Shown one piece after another: positions 17,792 to 25,443 of a DNA stretch of 64,000 nucleotides. A model generated the notes under the pieces. It worked only from the letters and a program-made list of their open reading frames with translations, made no database searches and was not told where the DNA came from. Positions within the stretch are counted from its first letter, which is position 1, and each line of letters opens with the position of its first letter. The position numbers were made by a program, and so were the translations under genes. Origin of the DNA: Candidatus Gastranaerophilales bacterium (GTDB lineage Bacteria > Cyanobacteriota > Vampirovibrionia > Gastranaerophilales > Gastranaerophilaceae); contig CALUXW010000005.1 in assembly GCA_944324865.1 (NCBI GenBank), positions 1-64,000 on the forward strand. The letters are read 5' to 3'.

Positions 17792-19123
17792 ATGAGAAAA
17801 CCAGTTGTAGCAATAGTCGGACGCCCAAATGTAGGCAAATCAACTTTTGTAAACCGTCTTGTAGGATCAAGAAATTCTATAGTAGATGATTTACCGGGGG
17901 TAACTCGTGATAGAATTTATTTTGATGTCGAATGGCAAAACAAAGAATTTACTGTAATCGATACAGGCGGGATAATTCCGGGTGATGAAGATGAAATTAT
18001 GATATCTATTTTTGATCAAGCAAAAATTGCTTGTGAAGAAGCAGATAAAATAATTTTTATTGTAGACGGAAAAGAGGGTGTAAACCCTGTTGATTATGAT
18101 ATTGCAAATATATTAAGGCAATCTAAAAAACCGATTTTTCTTGCCGTAAACAAATCGGACAATCCGGAATCATTAATGATGGTTAATGATTTTTATTCTC
18201 TGGCTATTGGTGATCCAATCGGAATATCAGCACTTCACGGCTCAGGTGGTGTTGGTGATTTACTGGATTTAGTGACGGAGGATTTTTCGAGAGAAACGGA
18301 ACAAAAAGATGAAAGCACAATAAGAATTGCAATAGTCGGCCGTCCAAATGCCGGAAAATCTTCTATAGTAAATGCTTTATTAAACGAAAACAGAGTAATA
18401 GTTTCAGACATTTCTGGAACAACTCGAGATAGTATTGACAGTACAGTTACTTATAATAACAGAGAATTTGTAATAGTTGATACAGCAGGAATAAGGAAAA
18501 AATCAAAAGTTGACTGGGGTGTAGAAAAATTTGCCGTAGACAGAGCAATTCGCTCAATAAGGGATTGCGATGTTGCACTTCTTGTAATAGATGCAACTCA
18601 AGGAATTTCTGATCAGGATAAAAAAATTGCATCAATAATTACAGAAGCAGGAAAAGGTTTGATAATTGCGATAAATAAATGGGATTTAGTAGAAGATAAA
18701 AAATCGAATACCATAAATGTTTATAATAAAAAACTTTCAAATGATATTCCATTTTTAGAATACGCACCAAAAATATATATCTCAGCAGTTACGAAACAGC
18801 GTCTTCATCAAATTTATACAGAAGCGGAAAAAGTTTACGAACAATGCACCAAAAGAATATCAACAGGCTTGTTGAATAAAATAATTAAAGAAGCATACAT
18901 GCTTAACCCACCAGCATCATCGAAAGGTAAACGATTAAAAATTATGTATGTTACACAAACAGGTATTCAACCGCCACATATTGTTATTTTTGCAAACAAT
19001 GCGGATTTAATGAAAGATCATTACAAGCGTTATATAGAAAACAAACTTCGTGAAGCTTTTGGTTTCTTTGGAACACCAATCAAACTTTCAGTGAGAGAAA
19101 GATCAGATAAAGATAAAAAATAA
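17792..19123 (+). CDS. der: Ribosome-assembly GTPase Der (EngA)
   Basis: Essential GTPase for 50S subunit maturation with two tandem G domains, a unique family mark. Domain 1: GRPNVGKS at about 10-17, PGVTRDR, DTGGI, NKSD. Domain 2: GRPNAGKS, SGTTRDS, DTAGIRKKSKV, NKWD. A C-terminal KH-like domain ends in FFGTPIKLSVRERSDK. The 443-residue length is typical. The mRNA is predicted leaderless. A terminator follows directly. Confidence 0.96.
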   Translation: MRKPVVAIVGRPNVGKSTFVNRLVGSRNSIVDDLPGVTRDRIYFDVEWQNKEFTVIDTGGIIPGDEDEIMISIFDQAKIACEEADKIIFIVDGKEGVNPVDYDIANILRQSKKPIFLAVNKSDNPESLMMVNDFYSLAIGDPIGISALHGSGGVGDLLDLVTEDFSRETEQKDESTIRIAIVGRPNAGKSSIVNALLNENRVIVSDISGTTRDSIDSTVTYNNREFVIVDTAGIRKKSKVDWGVEKFAVDRAIRSIRDCDVALLVIDATQGISDQDKKIASIITEAGKGLIIAINKWDLVEDKKSNTINVYNKKLSNDIPFLEYAPKIYISAVTKQRLHQIYTEAEKVYEQCTKRISTGLLNKIIKEAYMLNPPASSKGKRLKIMYVTQTGIQPPHIVIFANNADLMKDHYKRYIENKLREAFGFFGTPIKLSVRERSDKDKK

Positions 19124-19151
19124 AAAAGAGGATTTTTTTAATCCTCTTTTT
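19123..19151 (+). terminator. Rho-independent terminator after der
   Basis: AAAAAGAGGAT (19123-19133) pairs with ATCCTCTTTTT (19141-19151). It is U-rich on both strands and could also end the leftward unit at 19158. Confidence 0.88.
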
Positions 19152-19157
19152 TATAAT

Positions 19158-19448
19158 CTAAAATTTACTTACAAAACATAAAACGTCATCAAATAAATTT
19201 TTAATCGGTTCAGTTACATCATATGCAAGAATTTTTCTAACATATTCAAGTTTTTCTTCAAACGTTAATGTATGACGTTGTTCTTCCGGAATTTCTGCAA
19301 TAATTTGCTCAATCTTGCTTTCATCAATGATAATTTCATACTTTTTCAACAATTCTTCTGACAACATGATTGTTTCACATACATCATTGATGGGGGTGAT
19401 TTTGGAATAATCAATTTCCAAATCGTTGGGGTTGCTTAATTCATTCAT
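19158..19448 (-). CDS. Small acidic protein with C-terminal DxTxPxxxxFD motif, unknown
   Basis: 96 residues, acidic, mostly helical by composition, no signal or membrane segment. Its last 22 residues (AYDVTEPIKNLFDDVLCFVSKF) align with the end of the protein encoded just upstream (IIDITKPLEKMFDEMAGFVS). The two share D-V/I-T-x-P-x-x-x-x-FD and FVS. AAGGAG precedes the ATG. It is the second gene of a two-gene leftward unit. Confidence 0.6.
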   Translation of the reverse strand: MNELSNPNDLEIDYSKITPINDVCETIMLSEELLKKYEIIIDESKIEQIIAEIPEEQRHTLTFEEKLEYVRKILAYDVTEPIKNLFDDVLCFVSKF

Positions 19449-19476
19449 CTTTCTACTCCTTATGATTTAAAACTTT

Positions 19477-19839
19477 TTAAATAAACGCTTCTGAGACAAA
19501 ACCTGCCATTTCATCAAACATTTTCTCAAGCGGTTTTGTAATATCTATAATCGCCTCTTGTTGAATATTTGAAACAGTATCTTCAAAAGATCTTTTTGGT
19601 GGTTTAACGGCAATTGATTCAAATTTGCCGGATTCTAACTGCTCTAACAAATCCCTTGAAAAATCGCTAGTGTTCCTTAGAGAAGATAAAATAGCACAAT
19701 CTATTTTAAACAAGTCTGCCGAACTCAATTCACTGCTAAGCATTCTCTCCATTTTGTCAATGTCATTAATGTCTTTCAAAATGCCATTGGCAATTGTGTT
19801 ACAGTCTGTGACCATAACATTATCAGTTTTTGAATTCAT
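19477..19839 (-). CDS. Small protein sharing a C-terminal motif with its downstream neighbour, unknown
   Basis: 120 residues starting at an ATG with TTGGAGG before it. The middle is helical and charged. The C terminus (DITKPLEKMFDEMAGFVSEAF) matches the motif of the 96-residue protein encoded 28 nt downstream, suggesting a shared short domain or binding tail. No family recognised. The 293-bp gap upstream (19840-20132) holds AT-rich sequence and one imperfect 11-bp hairpin near 20008-20031, but no gene I can support. Confidence 0.6.
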   Translation of the reverse strand: MNSKTDNVMVTDCNTIANGILKDINDIDKMERMLSSELSSADLFKIDCAILSSLRNTSDFSRDLLEQLESGKFESIAVKPPKRSFEDTVSNIQQEAIIDITKPLEKMFDEMAGFVSEAFI

Positions 19840-20132
19840 TAAAAATTTACCTCCAATTAACTATTGCTCTGTCCGTAATTTTTATCTCGGTAAATTTATA
19901 GAAAATCTTTAATAAAAAAAATGAATTGTTAAATTATGTTTACAAAAACATGAAAAAACAGACATAAAAAGGGTTTTTATCAAAATTCGTTGTAGCGAAA
20001 AAGAAAGTCTCGTCATTTGACAAGACTTATAAATATACATTTACCCCACACTTTTTATAACATGAAAAAAATGTTTTGTCAACATGTTTAGAAAAAAATT
20101 TTTTTAATAAGAAATTTAAAAATAAAAAACAT

Positions 20133-20771
20133 TTAATGAGCTTCTTTTAAAACAACAATAGTATCTTCTATTTCTGTTTTTAAGTATTCAAGCTGCTGGT
20201 CTATAACATTGTCATTATACAAATATCCGGCTCCTGTATAGGCCAAATATGGTCTGTATTTTTCAGCTTCTGCCCTTAATGTTGCTACAGATTGCGTGTG
20301 GACAGACAGTTCCAATAACTTTTGGAAAGATATGTAACTGCTTTCCGGTGTGTTTTGATATTTGTTTCGCAAGTATTCGACAGTTTTTGTAAAAAAGAAT
20401 GCTTTTGCATTAAAAAGTTGAACATTACATTTATCTTCAATACAGCTTAACAAATTTTCTAATTGCGGTAAAAGCTCATTAATATCGTTTAGATATGGTG
20501 AAGTTTTATTGTCTTTTAAAATAATATTTACAAAAGCCGGATTGTCTCTTGGTACAGGTTTTATTTCTTCTGCGGAATTAAAGTTTTTTGATTCCTCAAA
20601 GAGTGGTTTAGTTGTTTTGGGTTCGTTAACATTAAAACTCTTTGAAATATCAGGCAAAGTGCCTACATAACCTTTACCTTCATTATTTTGAGTATCCTTT
20701 TTAAACCCCCAACCAAAACAGGTGTTACAGCTAAGTATAAATACAAATAATAAGACGGTAAACTTCCTCAT
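20133..20771 (-). CDS. Secreted or lipid-anchored protein, unknown
   Basis: 212 residues. The N terminus MRKFTVLLFVFILSCNTC is a signal peptide; ILSC could be a lipobox, though a second Cys and FGWG follow and ordinary cleavage is also possible. The next 60 residues are polar and likely flexible. The C-terminal part is helical with two Cys (CIEDKCNVQ) that may form a disulphide. It follows the other secreted gene at 20840-21520 with a 68-bp gap, probably in the same unit. No family recognised. Confidence 0.6.
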   Translation of the reverse strand: MRKFTVLLFVFILSCNTCFGWGFKKDTQNNEGKGYVGTLPDISKSFNVNEPKTTKPLFEESKNFNSAEEIKPVPRDNPAFVNIILKDNKTSPYLNDINELLPQLENLLSCIEDKCNVQLFNAKAFFFTKTVEYLRNKYQNTPESSYISFQKLLELSVHTQSVATLRAEAEKYRPYLAYTGAGYLYNDNVIDQQLEYLKTEIEDTIVVLKEAH

Positions 20772-20839
20772 ACAACAATTATAATGATTGTTTAATAAAA
20801 ATCATCCTATTTCTGAGTGAATTACTTTTATAATAATTT

Positions 20840-21520
20840 TTATTCTATTACTGAGCCTGTTGCGGGTTCAATTATAGGGGTTTGCGGCATTTGAGCGGGA
20901 GTTTCCGGTTTGTGTTTAAAACCAAATAAATGCCATTTTTTGTGAACAGGACACAGTACATTATTCTGTTCCCCGTAGTACATTTTTTGTCCAAAAGGTC
21001 TGAGTTTTGGGTCACGTTTATAAAAAGCTTTGTTATTCATACAATATTTAATTTCTTTACGTTTCATTTTTGTTACGGTATTGTATTTTGCTTTTTGTTC
21101 CGAATTCAGTATAGATTTAAATTCTTTATCATATTTATCGGCAGTTTTTTGCATTTCTTTTTTTAAATTTTTGATAATATTTTCTTGTTTTTTTACAGCT
21201 AATGTGGAAGCTCCATCATGTTCACACATTTTTGACAAAACATATTCTTCCTGCTGATATTGTTTAAAAAGCTTTCCAAGTTCTTCATAACGTTTTTCAT
21301 CAATGACATCTTTACATTTCTGCTGATCATTAGAAAGATTTAGAACATTGTAAAGCGTAGCTCTTTCATTGTACATTGAAGTCATTAAATCAATACATTT
21401 AGTTGTTTGATTGCATTTACAAGCTTGTTGATTATTTTCCATAACCCCAAGTTCCTGTGCGAAACAAGAAATTCCGCATAAAAACCAACAAAGTAAAGAA
21501 ACAAACAAAAATTTATACAT
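20840..21520 (-). CDS. Periplasmic Cys-containing helical protein, Spy/CpxP-like in layout
   Basis: 226 residues with a signal peptide (MYKFLFVSLLCWFLCGISCFA). The mature part begins with a CKC...C cluster and has a long charged helix with two LTxxQ-like stretches (LNLSNDQQKC and LNSEQKAKYN), as in the Spy/CpxP family of periplasmic chaperone/stress proteins. The C terminus is proline-rich. The resemblance rests on layout only. Several Cys may bind metal or form disulphides. It has an AGGGAGAGG ribosome site. Confidence 0.55.
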   Translation of the reverse strand: MYKFLFVSLLCWFLCGISCFAQELGVMENNQQACKCNQTTKCIDLMTSMYNERATLYNVLNLSNDQQKCKDVIDEKRYEELGKLFKQYQQEEYVLSKMCEHDGASTLAVKKQENIIKNLKKEMQKTADKYDKEFKSILNSEQKAKYNTVTKMKRKEIKYCMNNKAFYKRDPKLRPFGQKMYYGEQNNVLCPVHKKWHLFGFKHKPETPAQMPQTPIIEPATGSVIE

Positions 21521-21583
21521 TTTTACCTCTCCCTTATGAAAAAAATTATTACATAATAATAGGTTAAAAACAATCTTTTGTAG

Positions 21584-21589
21584 TACACT
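21584..21589 (+). promoter_or_regulatory. -10-like box TACACT of mrnC, leaderless geometry
   Basis: TACACT ends 6 nt before the ATG at 21596, and no ribosome site is present. Confidence 0.45.
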
Positions 21590-21595
21590 CTTTTT

Positions 21596-21958
21596 ATGGA
21601 AGAAATGAATTTACGAAATTATGCATATATTGGAGATGCAGTATGGGAATTGTACATTCGAGAAAAGACGGTAAAAAAAACAAACAATTCACAAAATTTG
21701 CATAAAATAACAACAGAAAAAGTAAAAATGGGTTTCCAGGCGGAATTATTGCACAAAATAGAAGATTGTTTAACATCAGAAGAGCAAGAAATTTCTCGTC
21801 GGGGCCGTAATTTACCAATACCAATAGGGCGACGCCAAAATCAAAGCGAATATCGTCAGGCAACAGCCTTTGAGACTTTAATTGGCTGGTGGTATCTGAC
21901 CAATCCAAATAGGTTAGAAGAGATATATAAATTGCTATTACCTGAATTAGGAATATAA
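21596..21958 (+). CDS. mrnC: Mini-ribonuclease III
   Basis: 120 residues: a lone RNase III catalytic domain without the double-stranded RNA-binding domain. Signatures are LRNYAYIGDAVWELYIRE, where the Asp and Glu are metal ligands, SRRGRN, and the second metal half YRQATAFETLIGWWYL. In Bacillus this dimeric enzyme trims 23S rRNA ends; homologues are known in Cyanobacteria and plants. It precedes tRNA-Ala. The start is supported by the -10 box 6 nt upstream. Confidence 0.93.
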   Translation: MEEMNLRNYAYIGDAVWELYIREKTVKKTNNSQNLHKITTEKVKMGFQAELLHKIEDCLTSEEQEISRRGRNLPIPIGRRQNQSEYRQATAFETLIGWWYLTNPNRLEEIYKLLLPELGI

Positions 21959-22041
21959 AAAAGTAAATAAAGTACTTTACAAAAAAAAATCAGCATGTAG
22001 AATAAAACTTGTGACAATAAAATAACAACGCAAGAAATTGT

Positions 22042-22117
22042 GGGGGTTTAGCTCAGCTGGTAGAGCACCTGCTTTGCACGCAGGGGGTCAGGAGTTCGAA
22101 TCTCCTAACCTCCACCA
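22042..22117 (+). tRNA. tRNA-Ala (anticodon TGC), CCA encoded
   Basis: Complete cloverleaf: acceptor GGGGGTT/AACCTCC with the G3-U70 pair that marks tRNA-Ala, D arm GCTC/GAGC, anticodon stem CCTGC/GCAGG with loop TTTGCAC (anticodon TGC), T arm AGGAG TTCGAAT CTCCT, and CCA at 22115-22117. This anticodon reads GCA and GCG and probably other GCN codons by modified wobble. Confidence 0.97.
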
Positions 22118-22118
22118 T

Positions 22119-22152
22119 AAAAGAGACGATGACATTTGTTATCGTCTCTTTT
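22119..22152 (+). terminator. Terminator after tRNA-Ala
   Basis: AAGAGACGAT (22121-22130) pairs with ATCGTCTCTT (22141-22150), then a T run. Its left arm and loop (22119-22140) recur at 22327-22348. Confidence 0.9.
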
Positions 22153-22209
22153 ATTATAAGTGTTAGTATTGATGAGCACTCCTAATGTAGGAAAGTACAT
22201 ATTAAAAGT

Positions 22210-22310
22210 TTGAGCGACCTGTGAGCAGAGTGCGGAGGATTTTTGCAAAAAGAACGTAAGTTCTTTGAAGTAAAATCCGTAGACACGTTTAACGCGAACA
22301 GGTCAAGACA
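22210..22310 (+). ncRNA. Candidate structured RNA behind tRNA-Ala
   Basis: Three nested helices are exact: GACCTGT (22216-22222) with ACAGGTC (22298-22304), GGATTTT (22237-22243) with AAAATCC (22272-22278), and AAAGAAC (22249-22255) with GTTCTTT (22260-22266), closed by the GNRA-type tetraloop GTAA. The internal loops between helices 1 and 2 are GC-richer than the surroundings. The GNRA loop favours the plus strand. No long frame covers it. I do not recognise the family. Confidence 0.5.
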
Positions 22311-22408
22311 ATCTACTTCTTCTACCAAAAGAGGTGATGACATTTGTTTTTATACAAATATAAAAACCTGAATTTCAAGAGATCATAATTTTTAAGGTTT
22401 TAAGAATT

Positions 22409-22714
22409 TTATGCCCCCATGTTTTTCTGCTTAAATTCTTTCACCTGTTTGTTTGCAAGCATTGTCAAACCGGGTTCTACAAATTTGTCGATCACAAATA
22501 GTTCTACAAATTTATCTATCGGCTTAACCATCAGGCCAAGGACAACAAAACCTCCAATGGTTTTTAACATTTTATTTCTAAATATTTGTTTCTCTTGAAA
22601 CATTTTTATTACATGTTTTGCAGCGTCTTCTTTTGCATCTCCGCAATAGCCGGCTGTGCTTAAAAATTCTCGCTCAACCTGTTTAAATTTTTTAAACAGC
22701 TTGTCGTTAACCAA
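22409..22714 (-). CDS. Small membrane-associated protein overlapping the prepilin 3' end, unknown
   Basis: 101 residues from a TTG at 22714 with GGGGGA before it. Contains a hydrophobic helix (IGGFVVLGLMV) and charged ends. It overlaps the upstream prepilin frame by 55 nt in another frame. It may be a separate gene with a TTG start, or the tail of the prepilin gene split by a one-base shift: one more G in the GGGGG run at 22722-22726 would join the frames. The product family is not recognised. Confidence 0.45.
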   Translation of the reverse strand: MVNDKLFKKFKQVEREFLSTAGYCGDAKEDAAKHVIKMFQEKQIFRNKMLKTIGGFVVLGLMVKPIDKFVELFVIDKFVEPGLTMLANKQVKEFKQKNMGA

Positions 22715-23085
22715 GAATTTCCCCCAGAACTATTTTTTGGCCACTTTGCTTCAAGAGCACGAACTTGCGCTGAAGTCTCCGATAATTGAAGCCCCTTAAA
22801 ATACTTTTTCAATATTTCTGCAGACTCTCTATCCCTATAAGGGACAAAGTATTCACCTTTCATATTTAAACAAAAAGGTGTTTCATTAAGTCCGACAGCA
22901 TTATTATCGTTTATCATACGAATAAATCCTTGCTGCAACAAAGAAACAGTCTGTTCAAGCTGAGTTACTACAACTTTTTTTTGGTGATTTACAACCAACG
23001 TAGGCATTGTAAGAGAAGCAACAACCCCAATAATTCCCAAAGTAACAAGAGTCTCTGCAAGAGTAAAGCCCAAAAATCTTTTCAT
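22660..23085 (-). CDS. Type IV prepilin-like protein, short
   Basis: 141 residues starting MKRFLGFTLAETLVTLGIIGVVA, the class III prepilin leader with cleavage before F or after G and Glu at +5. The globular part has C-x-N...Y-F-V-P-Y and ends early in a frame overlapping the next gene. It is about 90 residues shorter than the paralogue upstream. It follows that gene (23112-23810) with a 26-nt gap and GGGAG before the start, so both are one unit. Confidence 0.8.
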   Translation of the reverse strand: MKRFLGFTLAETLVTLGIIGVVASLTMPTLVVNHQKKVVVTQLEQTVSLLQQGFIRMINDNNAVGLNETPFCLNMKGEYFVPYRDRESAEILKKYFKGLQLSETSAQVRALEAKWPKNSSGGNSWLTTSCLKNLNRLSENF

Positions 23086-23111
23086 TTAGTAAACTCCCTC
23101 AGTATTTCAAA

Positions 23112-23810
23112 TTAGTAATCCATATTCCAACCATTGCTCAAAAGGTAGCCAAAAGCACCACTATTCGGTCCAGCAGTTTTATCAAAAGCACCTGTTTCTA
23201 TATAAGTAGGATCATATATACGTCCATTTGCTAACATTGAAAATGCAAAAAAGTCTCTATTAAATTGGTTTGGCCCCTTAGATCCATTAATATCAACTTC
23301 AAAAGAAATGACAGTATCCTGCCCCACAACCCCATTATTTGTGTGAGAATCATCCGGATCTCCTCCAGTTACTGTTCCACGTGCAACATCTGCACAAACA
23401 GATGTACCATTTGCTAAATTTACAACTACTGCACAAGAGTGACTCTGCATATTAACAGGAGTTCTATTACCACTTACAAATCTATAAGTTTTTGCAAAAC
23501 AACGGTGTTCTGCATCAGTATAATAACGTCCTTCACAGTCATTTACTACTTTCAAATAGTTATTGAAAAAATATTTAAGTTTTTCTTCATTTTCATTAAA
23601 ACCAACAAGAGTTAAATCATCGATTCCCTCATCTGCCATATATTTGGTAATTGCTTGAGAAAATAGGCTTACTGTCCCTTTCAACTGATTTACATATACT
23701 TGTTTTTTGTAGTTAGCTACTAATGTAGGCATTGTCAATGCTGCTACAACTCCGATTATACCTAAAGTAATCAATACTTCCGCCAAAGTAAATCCAAGAA
23801 ATCTTTTCAT
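23112..23810 (-). CDS. Type IV prepilin-like / pseudopilin protein
   Basis: 232 residues starting MKRFLGFTLAEVLITLGIIGVVAA, nearly the same leader as the other two prepilins in the window. The globular part contains four or more Cys, a VDINGSKGPNQFNRDFFAF segment also seen in the gene at the window start, and a Gly/Asn-rich C terminus. Such proteins are cleaved and N-methylated by prepilin peptidase and form pili or secretion pseudopili. GGGAG lies before the ATG. Upstream is a structured RNA on the same strand. Confidence 0.88.
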   Translation of the reverse strand: MKRFLGFTLAEVLITLGIIGVVAALTMPTLVANYKKQVYVNQLKGTVSLFSQAITKYMADEGIDDLTLVGFNENEEKLKYFFNNYLKVVNDCEGRYYTDAEHRCFAKTYRFVSGNRTPVNMQSHSCAVVVNLANGTSVCADVARGTVTGGDPDDSHTNNGVVGQDTVISFEVDINGSKGPNQFNRDFFAFSMLANGRIYDPTYIETGAFDKTAGPNSGAFGYLLSNGWNMDY

Positions 23811-23894
23811 TTGAACTCTCCCTATTATAAAAATGACTCTATATAAAAATTATAACTTATGGCGAATAACTTTGCAACCCTATTAATAAAACTT

Positions 23895-24070
23895 AGAAAG
23901 CCCTGTACAAATGTGATTTTGTTGCCTGCGTGGTCTCGCAGGTGGGTGAACGCCTCGGATTATCCGTTTCCCACTGGCGATAAAATCGGTGGGTATACTT
24001 CACATCCTGTCAGAGTCAATTCTCCCTTTTAAAATAAATGTAGGAACAAAATAAACATCCGTACAGAGCT
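23895..24070 (-). ncRNA. 6S-like structured RNA
   Basis: A perfect-spaced promoter (TTGAAT, 17 nt, TATAAT) points leftward into a gene-free stretch. The predicted RNA of about 175 nt is closed end to end: AAAGCTCTGTAC (complement of 24061-24072) pairs with GTACAGGGCTTT (complement of 23897-23908), then ATGT-ATTTTGTT pairs with AACAAAAT-ACAT. A 3' hairpin CCTGCG/CGCAGG (23934-23951) and an apical helix region follow. Length, long closing stem, open centre and 3'-side hairpin fit 6S RNA, which binds RNA polymerase. SRP RNA and tmRNA marks are absent. The family label is inferred. Confidence 0.55.
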
Positions 24071-24075
24071 TTTAC

Positions 24076-24104
24076 ATTATAACATGTTAAATTGTATTAT
24101 TCAA
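24076..24104 (-). promoter_or_regulatory. Strong promoter of the 6S-like RNA
   Basis: On the minus strand: TTGAAT (24099-24104), 17-nt spacer, TATAAT (24076-24081). Transcription should begin near 24069, at the outer arm of the closing stem. Confidence 0.8.
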
Positions 24105-24118
24105 TATTCAAAGGTTTA

Positions 24119-24658
24119 CTATTTTATTTTTGTATTAACACCAAAGTAAAAACCAACATACAATGAAAGAATAATAACTGATATAAAATTAAACACTGAA
24201 ATCCAAGAAAAATTTCCATACAAATTCATTCCAACAACAACTAATGCATATATCATTGCTGACAAGGTTAAGTAAAAAGTGGACTTTTCTTTACTTTCAT
24301 TTTTGTACTCCATAGAATCAATATTTGACAAACTAACAGCTTTATTAAAATCATCTTGAGTTATTCTGCCATTATCTAAAAGCTGCTTACAAGATTTTAC
24401 ATATACTTTTTTGAGCTGAATTTCAACTAACTTAAGCATCTCATCTTGAGATAAATTACTCAATGCAGATTCTTTAACCATTTCATAAGCAACATATGCC
24501 AACTTTTGCAATATACTTTCATGATATGTTTCAGGAATACTTGAACGAAGCAAATCAACATACTTATGGAAAGTCCATTCAGAAATAACTTGAGTAAGAA
24601 CCTTTGCAGTTGCAGAGCTATCTATTGCTTCATCAGTAGAAAAAGCCTCATAGGCCAT
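24119..24658 (-). CDS. Membrane protein with two C-terminal helices, likely 3' part of a frameshifted gene
   Basis: 179 residues: a long helical soluble part followed by two hydrophobic segments (LTLSAMIYALVVVGMNLYG and WISVFNFISVIILSLYVGF). No family recognised. The ATG at 24658 has no ribosome site or leaderless box. An upstream frame (24622-24774) with a good ribosome site overlaps it by 37 nt. Adding one C to the CCC at about 24662 would join them into one protein reading PLT-PMAYEAFSTDEAID. So this may be the body of one gene broken by a shift. Confidence 0.55.
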   Translation of the reverse strand: MAYEAFSTDEAIDSSATAKVLTQVISEWTFHKYVDLLRSSIPETYHESILQKLAYVAYEMVKESALSNLSQDEMLKLVEIQLKKVYVKSCKQLLDNGRITQDDFNKAVSLSNIDSMEYKNESKEKSTFYLTLSAMIYALVVVGMNLYGNFSWISVFNFISVIILSLYVGFYFGVNTKIK

Positions 24659-24774
24659 TGGGTTAGTGGATCATTATATTGTTTCTGAGAAGATTTTCCT
24701 TCATTAGAAATTGTTGTGTCTTTTACTTTTTCGGTATTTGTGTTCGCCGAAAAATGCTGAATACCCTGTATCAA
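24622..24774 (-). CDS. Short frame, probable N-terminal part of the 24119-24658 gene
   Basis: Starts at TTG 24774 with AGGAG 7 nt before it; the product begins MIQGIQHFSANTNTEKV and is polar. It ends after overlapping the next frame. A one-base insertion in the overlap would make a continuous protein of about 217 residues. Alone it has no recognisable domain. Either a sequencing or assembly slip, or a real broken gene, is possible. Confidence 0.4.
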   Translation of the reverse strand: MIQGIQHFSANTNTEKVKDTTISNEGKSSQKQYNDPLTQWPMRLFLLMKQ

Positions 24775-24987
24775 TCTTTTTCTCCTGATATATATAATTT
24801 GTTTAGCCAAAATATTAGCGAATTTTATTCGTTTATTAATAATAATTTGAAAATAATAAATTTTACCCTTTTTACTTAAATTTTTAAATATTGTTTACAA
24901 ATAAAAAAATAAAGTATTTAACTAAATAGGTTGTGCTAAGTTAGAAAAAAATTTTTATGTTATTCTTATGGAAAAAAGGAGAGTAAA

Positions 24988-25425
24988 ATGAAATTTTCTG
25001 GTATAGATATTGATGGGAATGAACTCGATTTTGATATAAAAGATTTTGAAGGACAAAGAATTGTGTTATATTTTTATCCGAAAGATAATACTTCCGGATG
25101 CACCCAAGAAGCTTGTGATTTCAGAGATAATATTAACCGAATAACAAAATATGCCACAGTTATCGGTGTTAGTCCTGATTCGATTAAAAGTCATAAATCT
25201 TTTAAGGAAAAACAAGGGTTAAATTTTATTTTGTTATCTGATCCGGATCATGTTTTAGCGGAAAAATACGGGGTTTGGAAAGAAAAATCAATGTATGGAC
25301 GAAAATATATGGGAATAGAGCGTTCTACATTCGTTCTTGATAAGTCCGGTAATATTGAAAAAGAATGGCGGAAAGTTAAAGTCAAAGGACATGTTGACGA
25401 AGTTATTGAATATTTAGTCAAGTAA
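24988..25425 (+). CDS. bcp: Thioredoxin-dependent peroxiredoxin (Bcp/PrxQ)
   Basis: 145-residue thiol peroxidase that reduces H2O2 and organic peroxides. The catalytic motif YPKDNTSGCTQEACDF holds the peroxidatic Cys with the conserved Pro and Thr, and a second Cys five residues later is the usual PrxQ resolving Cys. ILLSDPDHVLAEKYGVW and FVLDKSG are typical. AAGGAGAG precedes the ATG. It is likely cytoplasmic and fits oxygen protection in an anaerobe. Confidence 0.95.
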   Translation: MKFSGIDIDGNELDFDIKDFEGQRIVLYFYPKDNTSGCTQEACDFRDNINRITKYATVIGVSPDSIKSHKSFKEKQGLNFILLSDPDHVLAEKYGVWKEKSMYGRKYMGIERSTFVLDKSGNIEKEWRKVKVKGHVDEVIEYLVK

Positions 25426-25443
25426 TTTTGTTATCGCAGTTAT

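Larger units (their letters stand above)
22119..22348. repeat. 22-nt imperfect direct repeat flanking a 186-bp segment
   Basis: AAAAGAGACGATGACATTTG at 22119 and AAAAGAGGTGATGACATTTG at 22327 (both continue TT) agree at 20 of 22 positions, 208 bp apart. The first copy is half of the tRNA-Ala terminator. The segment between them holds a folded RNA candidate. This looks like an insertion or duplication just behind the tRNA. Confidence 0.7.

Noticed and set aside
20008-20031. Imperfect 11-bp hairpin as terminator or small RNA
   Set aside because: One mismatch, a 2-nt loop and no T run; not enough to call a feature.
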